Shown: piece by piece, positions 28,418-39,556 of the stretch
How the letters are laid out: every line of letters begins with the position of its first letter
Position numbering within the stretch: position 1 is the stretch's first letter
Position numbers and translations under genes: made by a program
The notes under the pieces: model-generated
What the model was told of the DNA's origin: nothing
What the model saw: the letters and a program-made list of their open reading frames with translations, nothing else
The model's database searches: none
Assembly: GCF_025527015.1 (NCBI RefSeq)
Contig: NZ_JAODIM010000043.1
Coordinates: forward strand, 62,001 to 126,000
Direction: 5' to 3'
From: Winslowiella arboricola
GTDB lineage: Bacteria; Pseudomonadota; Gammaproteobacteria; Enterobacterales; Enterobacteriaceae
Length of the DNA: 64,000 nt

Positions 28418-30274
28418 TTAACGCACGTCGCCGCAGGTCAGGCAGAGTGCATAACGGTTTTGTGGATCGTTCAGATCGTCGAACAAGCCCGGCTGTTTCT
28501 GCATATCCGCCATCACATCGGCCACAGGCGCAGGCAGATACGCCTTCAGCGCTTCCGGCAGTGAGGCGCGGATCGAAACATCCATCTGGCTGAGCAGGGC
28601 GTCAAACAGCGTCGGTTCATCCTGTGACCATTGCAGCTGATAATCTTTCAGTTTCGCCAGCTCCGCCGCTTTGGCGACTGCGTCGTCGAAATCGCCGAGT
28701 GCATCCACCAGACCATTGGATTTGGCATCGCTGCCGGTCCAGACGTGCCCTTGGGCAATCTGGTCAATCTGTTCCGGGGTTTTATTACGCGATTTCGCCA
28801 CCAGACCGAGGAAGTTTTTATAGCCGTTCTCAATGCTCAGCTGCATCAGCTGCTGCACTTCGTCTGGCAGTGCTTTGGTCGACGCAATATCCGCCAGCGG
28901 TGAGGTTGCCACGCCATCGGTATGCACACCAATCGCATCAAGAGAGTTTTCCACGGTATTAATCACACCAAAGATACCAATCGAGCCGGTCAGCGTGGTT
29001 GGGCTGGCGACGATATAGCTGGCTGGCGTTGAGATCCAGTAACCGCCGGAAGCGGCCATCCCGCCCATTGATACCACCACGGGTTTACCGGCATCACGTG
29101 CGGCGGCCAGCTCTTCACGAATCACTTCGGAAGCGCTGACGCTGCCACCCGGACTGTTTACGCGCAGTACAATCGCTTTGATTTTCGGGTCGAGACGCGC
29201 TTCACGAATCTGTTTCGCGGTGGTATCACCGCCAACGGAGCCCGGTGCCTCTTCGCCATCCATAATCGCACCGTTCGCCATCACTACCGCAATATTGCCA
29301 TCGCTGGTGGTGCTGTCCTTCAGCGGATAGTCATAGATGCTGATATTGTTGTAATCATGCTCCTGCTTGTTGTAGCCGAACTTTTTCGCCAGCTGCAGAT
29401 CAACCGCCGCACGCGACGCCAGCTCATCGACCAGCTTGTTATCTTTGGCATATTGCGCTGTATCACCACCCACTTTCTTCAGGCCATCCAGCACGCCCTG
29501 CGCGCCAGGGAATAGCTGTTGCGGCGTGATCTGGCGGTTAGCCGCAATGGTATTCAGATAATTTTGCCACAGTTCACCAATCCAGCGACTGTCCGCATCG
29601 CGTGCTGCTGGCGACATATCATCACGCAGGAAAGGTTCAACCGCTGATTTGTAAGTACCGACACGGAATACATGCGAGGTCACTTTCAGCTTATCCAGCA
29701 GCGTTTTGTAGTAAAGCGTGTTGGTGGCAAAGCCATGCAGATCAACGGTGCCCTGCGAAGAGAGATAGACGGTATTGGCAAAGCTGGCGAGGTAGTACTG
29801 TCCCTGGCTGTAGCTGTTGCCGGTGGCGTAGATGGGTTTGCCACTGTCGCGGAATTCGCGCAGCGCTTTACCGATATACTGCAGCGACGGCTGGTCGCCG
29901 CCGGCGAAGTCGCGCAGATCCAGCACCATGCCGGTAATATTCTTATCATCTTTCGCCTGACGAATGGCATTCACCACATCAAACAGCGAGTTTTCTTTCA
30001 GACGGTCGCTGCTGGCGCCAAGTAGCTGGCGACCCAGTTTACTCAGACGGTTGCTGACCGACGGTTTATCCACCACCACACCGGACAGATCCACTTTCAG
30101 TGCGCCGCGTGGCACTTCAGTCGGAGAACTTGCGCTGTTTATCTGGAACCAGATGCCTGCACAAATCACAATTAAACAAAGCAAAAACAGGTTAAGAATG
30201 AATTCACGGACAAAGTTCACTACACGCCATGTCCATTTAAAAAAACCAGCGATAATTCGCCACAAAGTGCGCAT
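28418..30274 (-). CDS. sppA: Protease IV, signal peptide peptidase SppA
   Basis: SppA (618 aa, exactly the E. coli length) is an inner-membrane serine protease that degrades cleaved signal peptides at the periplasmic face. One N-terminal membrane helix ([17 protein letters not shown]) precedes tandem ClpP-like halves. The catalytic dyad is Lys in [10 protein letters not shown] (N-terminal half, near 209) and Ser in [14 protein letters not shown] (C-terminal half, near 409). First gene of sppA-ansA-pncA and divergent from ydjA. Confidence 0.98.
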   Translation of the reverse strand: MRTLWRIIAGFFKWTWRVVNFVREFILNLFLLCLIVICAGIWFQINSASSPTEVPRGALKVDLSGVVVDKPSVSNRLSKLGRQLLGASSDRLKENSLFDVVNAIRQAKDDKNITGMVLDLRDFAGGDQPSLQYIGKALREFRDSGKPIYATGNSYSQGQYYLASFANTVYLSSQGTVDLHGFATNTLYYKTLLDKLKVTSHVFRVGTYKSAVEPFLRDDMSPAARDADSRWIGELWQNYLNTIAANRQITPQQLFPGAQGVLDGLKKVGGDTAQYAKDNKLVDELASRAAVDLQLAKKFGYNKQEHDYNNISIYDYPLKDSTTSDGNIAVVMANGAIMDGEEAPGSVGGDTTAKQIREARLDPKIKAIVLRVNSPGGSVSASEVIREELAAARDAGKPVVVSMGGMAASGGYWISTPASYIVASPTTLTGSIGIFGVINTVENSLDAIGVHTDGVATSPLADIASTKALPDEVQQLMQLSIENGYKNFLGLVAKSRNKTPEQIDQIAQGHVWTGSDAKSNGLVDALGDFDDAVAKAAELAKLKDYQLQWSQDEPTLFDALLSQMDVSIRASLPEALKAYLPAPVADVMADMQKQPGLFDDLNDPQNRYALCLTCGDVR

Positions 30275-30448
30275 GTCATCTCCATATTCGCAGAGTAATA
30301 CCCGAAAGCGGTCGGCTGGCGGGGGGATGGGCTCATCCTAAAGAGCGGCAGCCCAATTGTCAGCAGGAAAAAGCACTATGCTGTAACAAAAGGTCAGCCT
30401 GTGCTAGTTTGCACTGTCGTAAATGCTACTCATTATCAGGAGGCGTTA

Positions 30449-31000
30449 ATGGATGCTCTGGATTTACTGCTTAACCGCCGCTCGGCATCACGCCTGGCAG
30501 AACCCGCTCCGGCGGGAGAGGCGTTAGAGAATATACTGCGTGCGGCGATGCGTGCGCCGGATCATGGCACGCTACAGCCATGGCGTTTTATTGTGATTGA
30601 GCACGAAGGACGTCAGCGTTTCAGTGAGTTGCTGGAAAAAGCGGCTCGTGATGATCAACTGGATGATAAAGCGATCAATAAAGCGCAGCAGGCACCGTTC
30701 CGTGCGCCGATGATTATCACCGTGGTAGCCCATTGTGAAAACGATACGAAAGTGCCGCGCTGGGAGCAGGTGGTGTCCGCAGGTTGTGCGGTAATGGCGA
30801 TGCAGATGGCCGCCGTAGCGCAGGGCTTTAATGGCATCTGGCGCAGCGGTGCCTGGACTGAGCACGCGGCGGTACGCGATGCGTTTAACTGCCGTGAGCA
30901 GGACGCGATTGTCGGTTTTCTCTATCTCGGCACCCCGCAGTTAAAATCTTCCACTACCGTGGTTCCCCCGGATAGCGCGCCATTTGTCAGTTATTTCTGA
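30449..31000 (+). CDS. ydjA: Nitroreductase family protein YdjA
   Basis: A 183-aa FMN-dependent oxidoreductase of the nitroreductase superfamily, the same length as E. coli YdjA. The N-terminal FMN-binding segment ([13 protein letters not shown]) and [12 protein letters not shown] are conserved; the C-terminal motif [10 protein letters not shown] is typical. The physiological substrate is unknown. Start ATG 30449 has an AGGAGGCG ribosome site; the 16-codon upstream extension is not used. In E. coli selD lies next; here topB follows directly. Confidence 0.95.
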   Translation: MDALDLLLNRRSASRLAEPAPAGEALENILRAAMRAPDHGTLQPWRFIVIEHEGRQRFSELLEKAARDDQLDDKAINKAQQAPFRAPMIITVVAHCENDTKVPRWEQVVSAGCAVMAMQMAAVAQGFNGIWRSGAWTEHAAVRDAFNCREQDAIVGFLYLGTPQLKSSTTVVPPDSAPFVSYF

Positions 31001-31020
31001 GTGACTTTTTGCATTGCTGC

Positions 31021-31046
31021 ATGCAGGGTTGTGAGCAACCCTGCAT
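31021..31046 (+). terminator. Hairpin after ydjA
   Basis: A perfect 11-bp stem atgcagggttg/caaccctgcat with a 4-nt loop, 20 bp after the ydjA stop; only TT follows the stem. Confidence 0.6.
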
Positions 31047-31226
31047 TTCGTCGGCATTATGAGCGATTAAGCCGTGGACAGTGACGATAAGCTTATCACT
31101 GCCGGTTGAACAGGCTAACATAGCGGCGATGATGCGACGATGGAGTGACTTATGAATAATCAGCTGGCATGGCGACTCCCGTGCATCGTCGGATTCAACC
31201 GTGAAGCAAAGGGTTAAGACGAAATA

Positions 31227-33149
31227 ATGCGCCTGTTTATTGCCGAAAAACCGAGCCTTGCTCGTGCTATCGCCGACGTGTTGCCTAAGCCACATCGTCG
31301 TGGTGATGGTTTTATTGCCTGTGGCAATGATCAGATGGTCACCTGGTGCGTCGGGCACCTGCTGGAGCAGGCGCAGCCTGATAGCTATAACAGCCGTTTT
31401 GCGCGCTGGTCTCTGGCTGATTTACCGATAGTGCCGGAAAAGTGGCAGTTACAGCCGCGTCCTTCGGTCGCCAAACAACTGAATGTGATTAAAGGTCTGC
31501 TGGCACAGGCCAGCGAAGTGATTCATGCCGGTGACCCGGATCGCGAAGGGCAACTGCTGGTTGATGAAGTGCTCGACTATCTGGAACTGCCCGCTGAAAA
31601 GCGCGAAAAAGTGCAGCGCTGCCTGATTAACGATCTGAACCCGTCAGCGGTAGAGCGGGCGGTGAGCCGCCTGCGCGAAAACCGTGAATTTATTCCGTTG
31701 TGCGTGTCGGCGCTGGCCCGTTCACGAGCCGACTGGCTGTACGGCATTAATATGACGCGCGCCTACACCCTGCTGGGACGTAATGCTGGCTATGACGGCG
31801 TACTGTCGGTTGGCCGTGTGCAGACGCCGGTACTGGGGCTGGTGGTGCGTCGCGATGAAGAGATTGAAAACTTTGTCGCGAAGGACTTTTTTGAAGTCAA
31901 AGCGCATATCGTTACGCCAAAAGAGGAGCGTTTTGTCGCGCTGTGGCAACCCAGTGACTCCTGCGAACCGTATCAGGATGAAGAGGGGCGGTTACTGCAT
32001 CGTCCGCTGGCAGACCATGTTGTCGCGCGGATTGGCGGGCAACCGGCCATCGTCACGCAGTACCAGGATAAGCGCGAGAATGACACCGCGCCGCTGCCGT
32101 TTTCACTCTCCAGCCTGCAGATCGAAGCCGCGCGCCGGTTTGGCCTTAGCGCGCAGACGGTGCTTGATACCTGTCAGAAGCTGTACGAGACCCATAAGCT
32201 GATCACTTACCCGCGTTCTGATAGCCGCTATCTGCCGGATGAGCACTTTGCCGGCCGCCATGCGGTACTTAACGCCATCAATGCTCATCAGCCTGACTTA
32301 ACGCCGCCAGCGGATTTTGACACCGACCGTAAAAATCGCTGCTGGGACGATAAAAAAGTTGATGCTCACCACGCGATTATTCCTACCGCACGCAGCAGCC
32401 AGACCCGGCTTAGCGAGAATGAAGCCAATATTTATGGCCTGGTGGCGCGGCAGTATCTGATGCAGTTCTGCCCGGATGCGGTTTATCGTAAATGTGTGAT
32501 CGATCTGGATATTGCAGGCGGAAAATTTATCGCCAAAGCCCGTTTTCTGGCGGAAGCAGGCTGGCGGGCATTGCTGGGCAGCAAGGAGCGCGACGAAGAG
32601 AATGATGGCACGCCGCTGCCGGTAGTGGCGAAGGGCGATGAGCTGCTGTGTGAACGCGGTGAAGTGGTGGAGAAGCAGACTCAGCCGCCGCGACCTTTTA
32701 CTGATGCCACGCTGCTTTCGGCGATGACCGGCATTGCGCGCTTTGTTCAGGATAAAGATCTAAAGAAAATCCTCCGTGCGACCGATGGTTTAGGGACGGA
32801 GGCGACACGCGCCGGAATTATTGAGCTGCTGTTCAGACGCACCTTTCTGTATAAGAAAGGCCGCTATATCCACTCCAGCGAAGCCGGACGGGCGTTGATT
32901 CACTCGTTACCGGAGATGGCCGCCAGACCGGATATGACCGCACAGTGGGAATCGACGCTGACGAAAATCAGTGAGAAGCAGTGCAGCTACCAGGGATTTA
33001 TGCATCCGCTGGTGGAAACACTCTACAATCTGATTAACCAGGCACGTCAACAACCTGCCGCTCATGCTTTCCGCGGTCTGCCTGCCGCGAACAGCAGCAA
33101 AAGCAAAAAACCGCCGCGTAAGTCGGCAAAGGCAAAGGAAACCGGATAA
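31227..33149 (+). CDS. topB: DNA topoisomerase III TopB
   Basis: TopB (640 aa; E. coli 653) is a type IA topoisomerase that decatenates replication and recombination intermediates. The TOPRIM metal motif [12 protein letters not shown] is at about residues 100-112 and the active tyrosine lies in [13 protein letters not shown] (about 328). The C-terminal basic tail ([17 protein letters not shown]) is shorter than in E. coli. The stop overlaps the next start (TAATG), coupling it to the DUF1496 gene. Confidence 0.97.
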   Translation: MRLFIAEKPSLARAIADVLPKPHRRGDGFIACGNDQMVTWCVGHLLEQAQPDSYNSRFARWSLADLPIVPEKWQLQPRPSVAKQLNVIKGLLAQASEVIHAGDPDREGQLLVDEVLDYLELPAEKREKVQRCLINDLNPSAVERAVSRLRENREFIPLCVSALARSRADWLYGINMTRAYTLLGRNAGYDGVLSVGRVQTPVLGLVVRRDEEIENFVAKDFFEVKAHIVTPKEERFVALWQPSDSCEPYQDEEGRLLHRPLADHVVARIGGQPAIVTQYQDKRENDTAPLPFSLSSLQIEAARRFGLSAQTVLDTCQKLYETHKLITYPRSDSRYLPDEHFAGRHAVLNAINAHQPDLTPPADFDTDRKNRCWDDKKVDAHHAIIPTARSSQTRLSENEANIYGLVARQYLMQFCPDAVYRKCVIDLDIAGGKFIAKARFLAEAGWRALLGSKERDEENDGTPLPVVAKGDELLCERGEVVEKQTQPPRPFTDATLLSAMTGIARFVQDKDLKKILRATDGLGTEATRAGIIELLFRRTFLYKKGRYIHSSEAGRALIHSLPEMAARPDMTAQWESTLTKISEKQCSYQGFMHPLVETLYNLINQARQQPAAHAFRGLPAANSSKSKKPPRKSAKAKETG

Positions 33150-33475
33150 TGAAATTATCAGCCGTAGTATTGTGTGCTGGCTGGCTGCTGAGCAGCGCCG
33201 CACTGGCGCAGGGGCAGTCGCAGGAGTATGGATCAAACCATTCGCGTGCCGGCGGCAATACCGATGTGGTGGTGGATCTGCCGCCCGAGGTGTGGACCCA
33301 GGGCAGCAATAATCAGCAAAACCAGCCCTGTGCGCGCTGCTGCACTTATGGCAATCAGAACTACAGTGAAGGGTCGGTGATCAAACAGGAAGGGGTGTTG
33401 TTGCAATGCGCGCGCGATAAAGCGTCGCTGGGAACCAATAATCTGATCTGGCAAATCATCAAACAGTCACGCTGA
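33149..33475 (+). CDS. YnjH-like DUF1496 secreted protein
   Basis: A 108-aa protein with a signal peptide (VVLCAGWLLSSAALA) and a DUF1496 core (NQPCARCCTYGNQNYSEGSVI, LLQCARDK), with four cysteines likely to form disulfides. Resembles E. coli YnjH, of unknown function, predicted periplasmic. The start ATG overlaps the topB stop by one base, so it is translated by coupling; the association with topB is a neighbourhood difference from E. coli. Confidence 0.8.
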   Translation: MKLSAVVLCAGWLLSSAALAQGQSQEYGSNHSRAGGNTDVVVDLPPEVWTQGSNNQQNQPCARCCTYGNQNYSEGSVIKQEGVLLQCARDKASLGTNNLIWQIIKQSR

Positions 33476-33502
33476 CCGCCGCAGCGGCCAGCGTGTATGG
33501 CA

Positions 33503-34309
33503 TTACAGTTTGAACTGCGCCCAGATCGGCGCATGGTCAGACGGCTTCTCCATGCTGCGAATATCATAATCAATGCCGGTCGCGATGCAGCGATCGGCAA
33601 GCGGTTTACTCGCCAGCACCAGATCGATACGCAGCCCGCGATTGTCGTCAAAGCCTTTTGAACGGTAGTCAAACCATGAGAAACGGTCGCTGGTTTCCCG
33701 GTTCTGCGCGCGCCAGGTATCCACCAGCCCCCAGTTCATCAGACGATCCATCCACTCGCGCTCTTCCGGCAGGAACGAGCATTTGCCGGTGCGCAGCCAG
33801 CGCTTGCGGTTATCTTCGCCAATACCGATATCCAGATCGGTTGAGCTGATATTCATATCGCCCATAATCAGCACCGGGCTTGCCGGCTGCAGATTCTGCT
33901 CAAGATAATTTTGCAGGTCACGGTAGAACTTATCTTTCGCCGGGAATTTGGTCGGATGGTCGCGGCTTTCGCCCTGCGGGAAATAGCCATTGATTACTGT
34001 CAGATTGCCCATCGGTGTCGCCAGTTCCGCCATAATCAGACGGCGTTGTGCATCTTCATCATCCCCAGGGAAACCGCGGCGCACCATAACCGGCGGCTCT
34101 TTCGTCAGCAGCGCCACGCCATAATGGCCTTTCTGGCCGTGATAAAAGACGTTGTATCCCAGCTTGCTGACATCTTCCAGCGGGAACATATCATCATGGA
34201 CTTTGGTTTCCTGCAGGCCGATAACATCTGGCTGGTGCTGTTCGATAATCGCTTCGAGCTGATGCGGGCGTGCGCGCAGCCCATTGATATTAAAAGAAAC
34301 AAATTTCAT
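33503..34309 (-). CDS. xthA: Exodeoxyribonuclease III XthA
   Basis: XthA (268 aa as in E. coli) is the main AP endonuclease and 3'-5' double-strand exonuclease of base excision repair. The metal ligand Glu34 (GLQETKVHD), the catalytic Asp in LIMGDMNIS and the terminal His in PSDHAPIW are present. Start ATG 34309 ([11 protein letters not shown]); the longer frame runs backward into the antisense of a tRNA and is spurious. It lies 93 bp downstream of the tRNA-Tyr pair on the same strand. Confidence 0.98.
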   Translation of the reverse strand: MKFVSFNINGLRARPHQLEAIIEQHQPDVIGLQETKVHDDMFPLEDVSKLGYNVFYHGQKGHYGVALLTKEPPVMVRRGFPGDDEDAQRRLIMAELATPMGNLTVINGYFPQGESRDHPTKFPAKDKFYRDLQNYLEQNLQPASPVLIMGDMNISSTDLDIGIGEDNRKRWLRTGKCSFLPEEREWMDRLMNWGLVDTWRAQNRETSDRFSWFDYRSKGFDDNRGLRIDLVLASKPLADRCIATGIDYDIRSMEKPSDHAPIWAQFKL

Positions 34310-34402
34310 TTCAGTTGCCGTTTCGCGTAGGAAAAGATGGCCGGATGGTAGCAGATTTGGGCAGGGTATGTCATTACGGCTGGTGAAAAGCGTTGGTCGA
34401 TA

Positions 34403-34487
<85 letters not shown>

Positions 34488-34717
34488 AGGGGAAGCGTAT
34501 TATAAGTTTGGTTTCAGAGGGATAATACCTGCCCACTGTGCGGGAAGGATTACCGACCGGAGGTAAAGTACCTGCCCACTGCGCGGGAAGGATTACCGCC
34601 GCAAGCGGCGTTGTCTCGCTGGCGCTCGACTCGAACCTCCGAGGTCGAAGCTTCTCATCCTTCCCCAACGGGTAAATGAGACTAGCGGGATATCATTTAC
34701 ATGCTGCACAATGCAAA
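34488..34717. repeat. Spacer with short repeats and a tRNA remnant between the tRNA-Tyr genes
   Basis: Two copies of a 30-bp unit starting TACCTGCCCACTG lie at 34526-34555 and 34569-34598 (one mismatch, 43-bp period). Around 34625-34660 the minus strand carries GAGGTTCGAGTC, a degenerate T-arm of the neighbouring tRNA. Reminiscent of the rtT repeats that contain tRNA-Tyr 3' ends in the E. coli tyrT operon. Confidence 0.65.
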
Positions 34718-34802
<85 letters not shown>

Positions 34803-34837
34803 ACTGGCCTGAAACACGTTGCTCGTAAGCGGGGCGC

Positions 34838-34865
34838 ATCATATCAAATGAAACGTGGCTGTAAA
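34838..34865 (-). promoter_or_regulatory. Promoter of the tRNA-Tyr operon with GC discriminator
   Basis: On the minus strand: TTTACA, 16 bp, TATGAT, immediately followed by the GC-rich discriminator GCGCCCC. This architecture is typical of stable RNA promoters under stringent control. The -10 element ends 36 bp before the first tRNA base. Confidence 0.75.
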
Positions 34866-34905
34866 GCACTGGATAACGGAAATTTTATCGTTTGCCGTTT
34901 TTTTA

Positions 34906-34944
34906 CCCGGGATGCTGCTTTGCTGCACAAAACAGCATCCCGGG
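34906..34944. repeat. Perfect 12-bp inverted repeat beside purU
   Basis: Arms cccgggatgctg (34906-34917) and cagcatcccggg (34933-34944) around a 15-bp spacer. It lies just past the purU stop, upstream of the tRNA promoter. On purU's strand an A tract, not a U tract, follows it; so it is not a canonical terminator of purU. Confidence 0.6.
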
Positions 34945-34951
34945 ATGACTA

Positions 34952-35800
34952 TTACAGAATAATAGTGCGGTTGCCGTACACAAATACGCGTTGCGCCAGC
35001 ACTTTATACAGCGCACGGCTCAGCACATTTTTTTCCACATCGCGACCGGCGCGCATCATATCTTCCGCAGTGTAATTGTGATCGACATGAATCACGTCCT
35101 GCATAATGATCGGGCCTTCATCCAGATTGTCGTTCACGTAGTGCGCGGTAGCGCCGATAATCTTCACGCCACGCTCATACGCCTGGTGATAAGGGCGTGC
35201 GCCGATAAAGGCCGGCAGGAAAGAGTGGTGGATATTGATAATCTGGTTCGGGTAACGCTGCACAAACGCCGGGGTCAGCACACGCATATATTTGGCCAGC
35301 ACCACATAATCCGGCTGATAGCGATCGATCTCCGCTGCCATATTATTATCGTGCTGTTCGCGCGTCATGCCTTCGTGGCTGACAAGGACGAAGGGAATAT
35401 CAAAACGCTCCACCAGCGTGCGCAGCGTTTCATGGTTACCAATTACCGCCGCGATTTCTACGTCCAGACCGCCATAAATGCTTTTCATCAGCAGATCGCC
35501 GAGGCAGTGCGCCTCTTTGGTGACCAGAATCACCACACGACGACGACCGGCAGCGCCAAGCTCGCGTACCGAGCCTTGTGGCAAAGCACTGTCGAGATCG
35601 GCCAGCAGGGTATTATCGTTAAAGATCCCTTCCAGCTCGGTGCGCATAAAGAAGCGTCCGGTGCGATGATCAACAAATTCATTGTTCTGCACGATATTCA
35701 GCTCGTGCTTGTAACAAATATTGGTGATTTTAGCGATCAGCCCTTTCGCATCAGGGCAAATGGTACGTAAAACTTTTCGTTGCAGAGTTTGCGCTTGCAT
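34952..35800 (-). CDS. purU: Formyltetrahydrofolate deformylase PurU
   Basis: PurU (282 aa; E. coli 280) hydrolyses 10-formyl-THF to formate and THF, balancing one-carbon units and supplying formate to PurT. An N-terminal ACT domain (about 8-85) is followed by a formyltransferase-type domain with IINIHHSFLPAF and the catalytic ATAHYVNDNLDEGP motif. Start ATG 35800 (MQAQTLQRKVLRTICP) is used; the longer frame begins with TTG and is unconserved. ychJ is 53 bp upstream on the same strand. Confidence 0.97.
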   Translation of the reverse strand: MQAQTLQRKVLRTICPDAKGLIAKITNICYKHELNIVQNNEFVDHRTGRFFMRTELEGIFNDNTLLADLDSALPQGSVRELGAAGRRRVVILVTKEAHCLGDLLMKSIYGGLDVEIAAVIGNHETLRTLVERFDIPFVLVSHEGMTREQHDNNMAAEIDRYQPDYVVLAKYMRVLTPAFVQRYPNQIINIHHSFLPAFIGARPYHQAYERGVKIIGATAHYVNDNLDEGPIIMQDVIHVDHNYTAEDMMRAGRDVEKNVLSRALYKVLAQRVFVYGNRTIIL

Positions 35801-35853
35801 TTCGTTATCGATCCTGTCGAGCATGTGTTTCAAATCTAAACGGCACTACTTCT

Positions 35854-36312
35854 TTATTGGCCGCAACATTTTTTGTATTTTTTGTCGGAGCCGCAGGGGC
35901 AGCGATCGTTTCGACCCACCTGCGGTGCGATTCCGTCGATATAGTACCAGCGTTGATCGTCCCGAAGAAAGCGTGAGCGTTCATAGATAGCCGATGTGCG
36001 CTGATTCTCAGTATAACGTGCGAAAAAAGTGACAAAGGCTTCATTGTCATCTTTACCCGCCTGTTGAGCAGTAACATTCAGGCTGAGCCAGCGGGTGTTG
36101 GCAAAACTTTCTTCAAGCACACTTTGCAATTGTGGGTGCCGGGCACTACTGTGCCATGTAGCTACCAGATAAGCCGCATTCTGTTTAACATAGGCGGTAT
36201 AGCGTGAGCGCATTAATTTTTCGGCGGTGGGCGGAAATGCAGACCCATTCAGCCACGGCTCGCAACATAGGCTATACTGCACTCCGCTACAGCACGGACA
36301 CTTTTCAGTCAC
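35854..36312 (-). CDS. ychJ: YchJ, SEC-C motif protein
   Basis: A 152-aa protein of the UPF0225/YchJ family, the same length as in E. coli. Cysteine-rich SEC-C-type zinc motifs lie at both ends: [13 protein letters not shown] (residues 4-16) and [13 protein letters not shown] near the C-terminus, flanking an NTF2-like central region with WYYIDG. Function unknown. Divergent from rssA, upstream of purU. Confidence 0.95.
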   Translation of the reverse strand: MTEKCPCCSGVQYSLCCEPWLNGSAFPPTAEKLMRSRYTAYVKQNAAYLVATWHSSARHPQLQSVLEESFANTRWLSLNVTAQQAGKDDNEAFVTFFARYTENQRTSAIYERSRFLRDDQRWYYIDGIAPQVGRNDRCPCGSDKKYKKCCGQ

Positions 36313-36409
36313 ATGGACTCCGGGTTGTCAGACAATTAAAAACAAGCGTTATGTTAACCGAGCTGCAAGCGGTTAGCCATTTGCACGTAGAGTTATCGCC
36401 AGAGGTTGA

Positions 36410-37312
36410 ATGAGACAGGTAAAAATTGGACTGGCGCTGGGTTCGGGCGCCGCCAAAGGATGGGCCCATATCGGCGTGATCAATGCGCTTGAGCGCGCAG
36501 GCATTAAGGTGGATATCGTTGCCGGTTGTTCCGTCGGCGCGCTGGTTGGCGCCGCCTATGCCAGCGAACGTCTGCCGGTGATGGAAAAGTGGGTCCGCTC
36601 ATTCAGCTACTGGGATGTTATCCGGTTGATGGATTTCTCATGGCGTCGCGGCGGCCTGCTGCGCGGTGAACGGGTGTTTAACCACGTCCGTCGGCTGATC
36701 ACGCATGAAGATATCGAACAGTGTAAAATGCGTTTTGGTGCGGTGGCAACCAATCTCAGCACCGGCCGTGAGCTTTGGCTGACGGAAGGTGATCTTCATC
36801 AGGCCGTTCGCGCGTCCTGCAGCATGCCGGGTTTACTGGCGCCCGTCGGTTACAATGGCTACTGGCTGGTGGATGGGGCCGTGGTGAATCCGGTGCCAAT
36901 TTCGCTAACGCGCGCATTAGGCGCCGACATTGTTATTGCCGTCGATTTACAACATGATGCGCACCTGATGCAGCAGGATTTGCTGTCGGTTACGCCGCAA
37001 AGCGCGGAGCAGGAGAGCGAGCCAGTCACCAGCTGGGGCGGTAAACTGCGTCAGCAGTTGTCAAAAATGGCCACCCGCCGCATCAACCAGACGCCGGGGG
37101 CGATGGAAATTATGACCACCTCCATCCAGGTGTTAGAGAACCGGGTTAAGCGCAACCGCATGGCGGGCGATCCACCTGATGTACTTATTCAACCTTTTTG
37201 CCCGCAGATATCGACGCTCGATTTTCATCGTGCTGAAGAAGCGATAGCGGCAGGCAAACTGGCCGTCGAAAAAAAAATGGATGAGCTTTTACCGCTTGTT
37301 CGAAACAGGTAA
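36410..37312 (+). CDS. rssA: Patatin-like phospholipase family protein RssA
   Basis: RssA (300 aa; E. coli 301) belongs to the bacterial patatin-like hydrolases. The oxyanion loop GSGAAKGWAH, nucleophile Ser41 in GCSVG and the catalytic Asp in LVDGAVVNP are all present, so it is probably catalytically competent; its substrate is unknown. It is upstream of rssB by 102 bp, as in E. coli, where the two are co-transcribed. Confidence 0.96.
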   Translation: MRQVKIGLALGSGAAKGWAHIGVINALERAGIKVDIVAGCSVGALVGAAYASERLPVMEKWVRSFSYWDVIRLMDFSWRRGGLLRGERVFNHVRRLITHEDIEQCKMRFGAVATNLSTGRELWLTEGDLHQAVRASCSMPGLLAPVGYNGYWLVDGAVVNPVPISLTRALGADIVIAVDLQHDAHLMQQDLLSVTPQSAEQESEPVTSWGGKLRQQLSKMATRRINQTPGAMEIMTTSIQVLENRVKRNRMAGDPPDVLIQPFCPQISTLDFHRAEEAIAAGKLAVEKKMDELLPLVRNR

Positions 37313-37414
37313 TCAAGCCTGTCACCGCCAGTGATGGTGACTTCAGGCAATTCTGACAGGCATAAGTGCGTTTTATGAACCACTATTGAATTATCTGGCG
37401 CACAAGGGGGAGCA

Positions 37415-38428
37415 ATGGAAAAACCATTAATCGGAAAGCAGATACTCATCGTTGAAGATGAGCTGGTTTTCCGTACCCTGCTGGAAAACTTCCTTCAGGC
37501 TTTGGGCGCGACGACGGTCGCCGTTGGCGATGGACTTGAAGCACTGGATGCTCTGCAACACCAGACGCCCGATATGATGATATGCGATCTGGATATGCCG
37601 CGTATGAATGGGATTCGGCTGGTAGAGCATCTGCGTGCCCGCGGTAATACCTTACCGATTCTTATTGTCTCTGCTACCGAGAATATGTCCGATATCGCCC
37701 ATGTGCTGCGTCTTGGCGTGCAGGATGTGCTGCTGAAACCGGTCAGGGATCTCGAACGGCTGCGCGAGGCGGTATATGAGTGTCTCTATCCGTCGATGTT
37801 CACTTCGAAAGTGGAAGAGGATGAGCAGCTGTTTCAGGACTGGGATGCGCTGGTGCGCGATCCTTCTGCGGCAGCTAAACTGCTTAAAGAGTTGCAGCCG
37901 CCGGTACAGCAGGTTATCGCCAATTGCCGGATTAATTACCGCCAGTTAACCATGGCGGAACAGCCCGGCCTGGTGCTGGACATTGCCGCGTTGTCGGAAA
38001 AAGATCTCGCCTTTTACTGTCTGGATGTGACCCGTGCCGGAGATAATGGCGTGCTGGCTGCGCTTTTATTACGTGCGCTGTTTAATGGTTTACTCCAGGA
38101 ACAGTTATCCGGGCAGGGGCCGCGCTTGCCGGAATTAGGTGGCTTGTTAAAACAGGTGAATCTGTTATTGCGTCAGGCTAATCTGAACGGTCAATTTCCA
38201 TTATTGGTCGGCTATTATCATCAAGGCCTGAAAAATTTGATCCTCGTCTCTGCCGGACTGAATGCCACGCTGAACATTAACACCCATCAAATTCAGTTAA
38301 ATAATGGTGTACCGCTGGGAACGCTTGGCAGCACACATCTTAATCAAATAAGCCAGCGCTGCGACGCATGGCAATGTCAGGTGTGGGGCGCGGGTGGCAG
38401 GCTTCGGCTGATGCTGTCGACTGAATAA
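37415..38428 (+). CDS. rssB: RpoS adaptor/response regulator RssB
   Basis: RssB (337 aa, as in E. coli) delivers sigma-S to ClpXP for degradation in growing cells. The receiver domain (about 10-125) has the phosphoacceptor Asp58 in MICDLDMPRMNG and the conserved Lys in VLLKPVRD; a C-terminal PP2C-like but catalytically inert domain follows. Through sigma-S stability it would influence ycgB and yeaGH elsewhere in this window. Confidence 0.97.
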   Translation: MEKPLIGKQILIVEDELVFRTLLENFLQALGATTVAVGDGLEALDALQHQTPDMMICDLDMPRMNGIRLVEHLRARGNTLPILIVSATENMSDIAHVLRLGVQDVLLKPVRDLERLREAVYECLYPSMFTSKVEEDEQLFQDWDALVRDPSAAAKLLKELQPPVQQVIANCRINYRQLTMAEQPGLVLDIAALSEKDLAFYCLDVTRAGDNGVLAALLLRALFNGLLQEQLSGQGPRLPELGGLLKQVNLLLRQANLNGQFPLLVGYYHQGLKNLILVSAGLNATLNINTHQIQLNNGVPLGTLGSTHLNQISQRCDAWQCQVWGAGGRLRLMLSTE

Positions 38429-38623
38429 TAAACAGATAATATTATTGTTTACCACGCCGACGACAGCGCCAGCTATAAGCTTTACACTTGGGTAATAGTC
38501 TTAATTTAACTGGAATTTGGTTAACCAGGATAAATCCTGCGTCTCTGAACTGATATACTCACTTTCGTTTTTTAAATCGACATATCAAGTAATAACTTGA
38601 ACGGCCTAAAGAGAGGTATCTTG

Positions 38624-39532
38624 ATGTCTGCCTATAAGTCTAAAGTAAAAAAAGCGGTAATCCCTGTAGCAGGGCTGGGGACGCGTATGCTGCCAGCCAC
38701 CAAAGCTATTCCTAAAGAGATGCTGCCTTTGGTTGATAAGCCGTTAATTCAGTATGTCGTTAACGAGTGTATCGCAGCAGGAATCAATGAAATTGTGCTG
38801 GTCACGCACTCTTCCAAAAATGCCATCGAGAACCATTTTGATACCAGTTTCGAGCTGGAATCAATGCTGGAAAAACGCGTTAAGCGCCAGCTGCTGGACG
38901 AAATTCAGTCTATCTGCCCACCTCATGTCACCATCATGCAGGTACGTCAGGGTATTGCCAAAGGCCTCGGCCACGCGGTGATGTGCGCACTGCCACTGGT
39001 TGGCGACGAGCCGTTTGTGGTGATCCTGCCAGACGTTATCATTGATGAGTATGAATCTGATCTGAGCACCGAAAACCTGGCCGATATGGTGAAGCGTTAC
39101 GATGAAACAGGTTTCAGCCAGATTATGGTTGAGCCGGTGGCTGATGTGACCGCTTACGGTGTGGTGGATTGTGAAGGTCGCGAACTGAACCCTGGCGAAA
39201 GCGCACCGATGGTCGGTGTGGTTGAGAAGCCTAAAGCAGCGGAAGCGCCATCTAATCTGGCTGTTGTGGGTCGTTATGTCCTCTCTGCGGATATCTGGCC
39301 GCTGCTGGCCAAAACCCCTCCGGGCGCTGGTGGTGAAGTTCAGCTGACTGACTCCATCGCTATGCTGATGGAAAAACAGACGGTAGAAGCGTATCACCTG
39401 AAAGGCGTCAGCCATGACTGTGGTAACAAGCTTGGCTACATGCAGGCTTTCGTTGAATACGGTGTGCGTCATGAATCACTGGGCAGCGATTTCAAACAGT
39501 GGCTGGAAAGCACCGTCGGTAATAAAAAGTAA
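38624..39532 (+). CDS. galU: UTP-glucose-1-phosphate uridylyltransferase GalU
   Basis: GalU (302 aa as in E. coli) makes UDP-glucose from UTP and glucose-1-phosphate for LPS, trehalose and exopolysaccharide. The nucleotide-binding motif [19 protein letters not shown] is at about residues 18-36. Start ATG 38624 ([12 protein letters not shown]) is preferred to the longer frame from 38597. ugd follows after 24 bp, so galU-ugd-uge form an operon of successive UDP-sugar reactions. Confidence 0.98.
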   Translation: MSAYKSKVKKAVIPVAGLGTRMLPATKAIPKEMLPLVDKPLIQYVVNECIAAGINEIVLVTHSSKNAIENHFDTSFELESMLEKRVKRQLLDEIQSICPPHVTIMQVRQGIAKGLGHAVMCALPLVGDEPFVVILPDVIIDEYESDLSTENLADMVKRYDETGFSQIMVEPVADVTAYGVVDCEGRELNPGESAPMVGVVEKPKAAEAPSNLAVVGRYVLSADIWPLLAKTPPGAGGEVQLTDSIAMLMEKQTVEAYHLKGVSHDCGNKLGYMQAFVEYGVRHESLGSDFKQWLESTVGNKK

Positions 39533-39556
39533 TTCATTTTAAAGCGGGATAAATCA

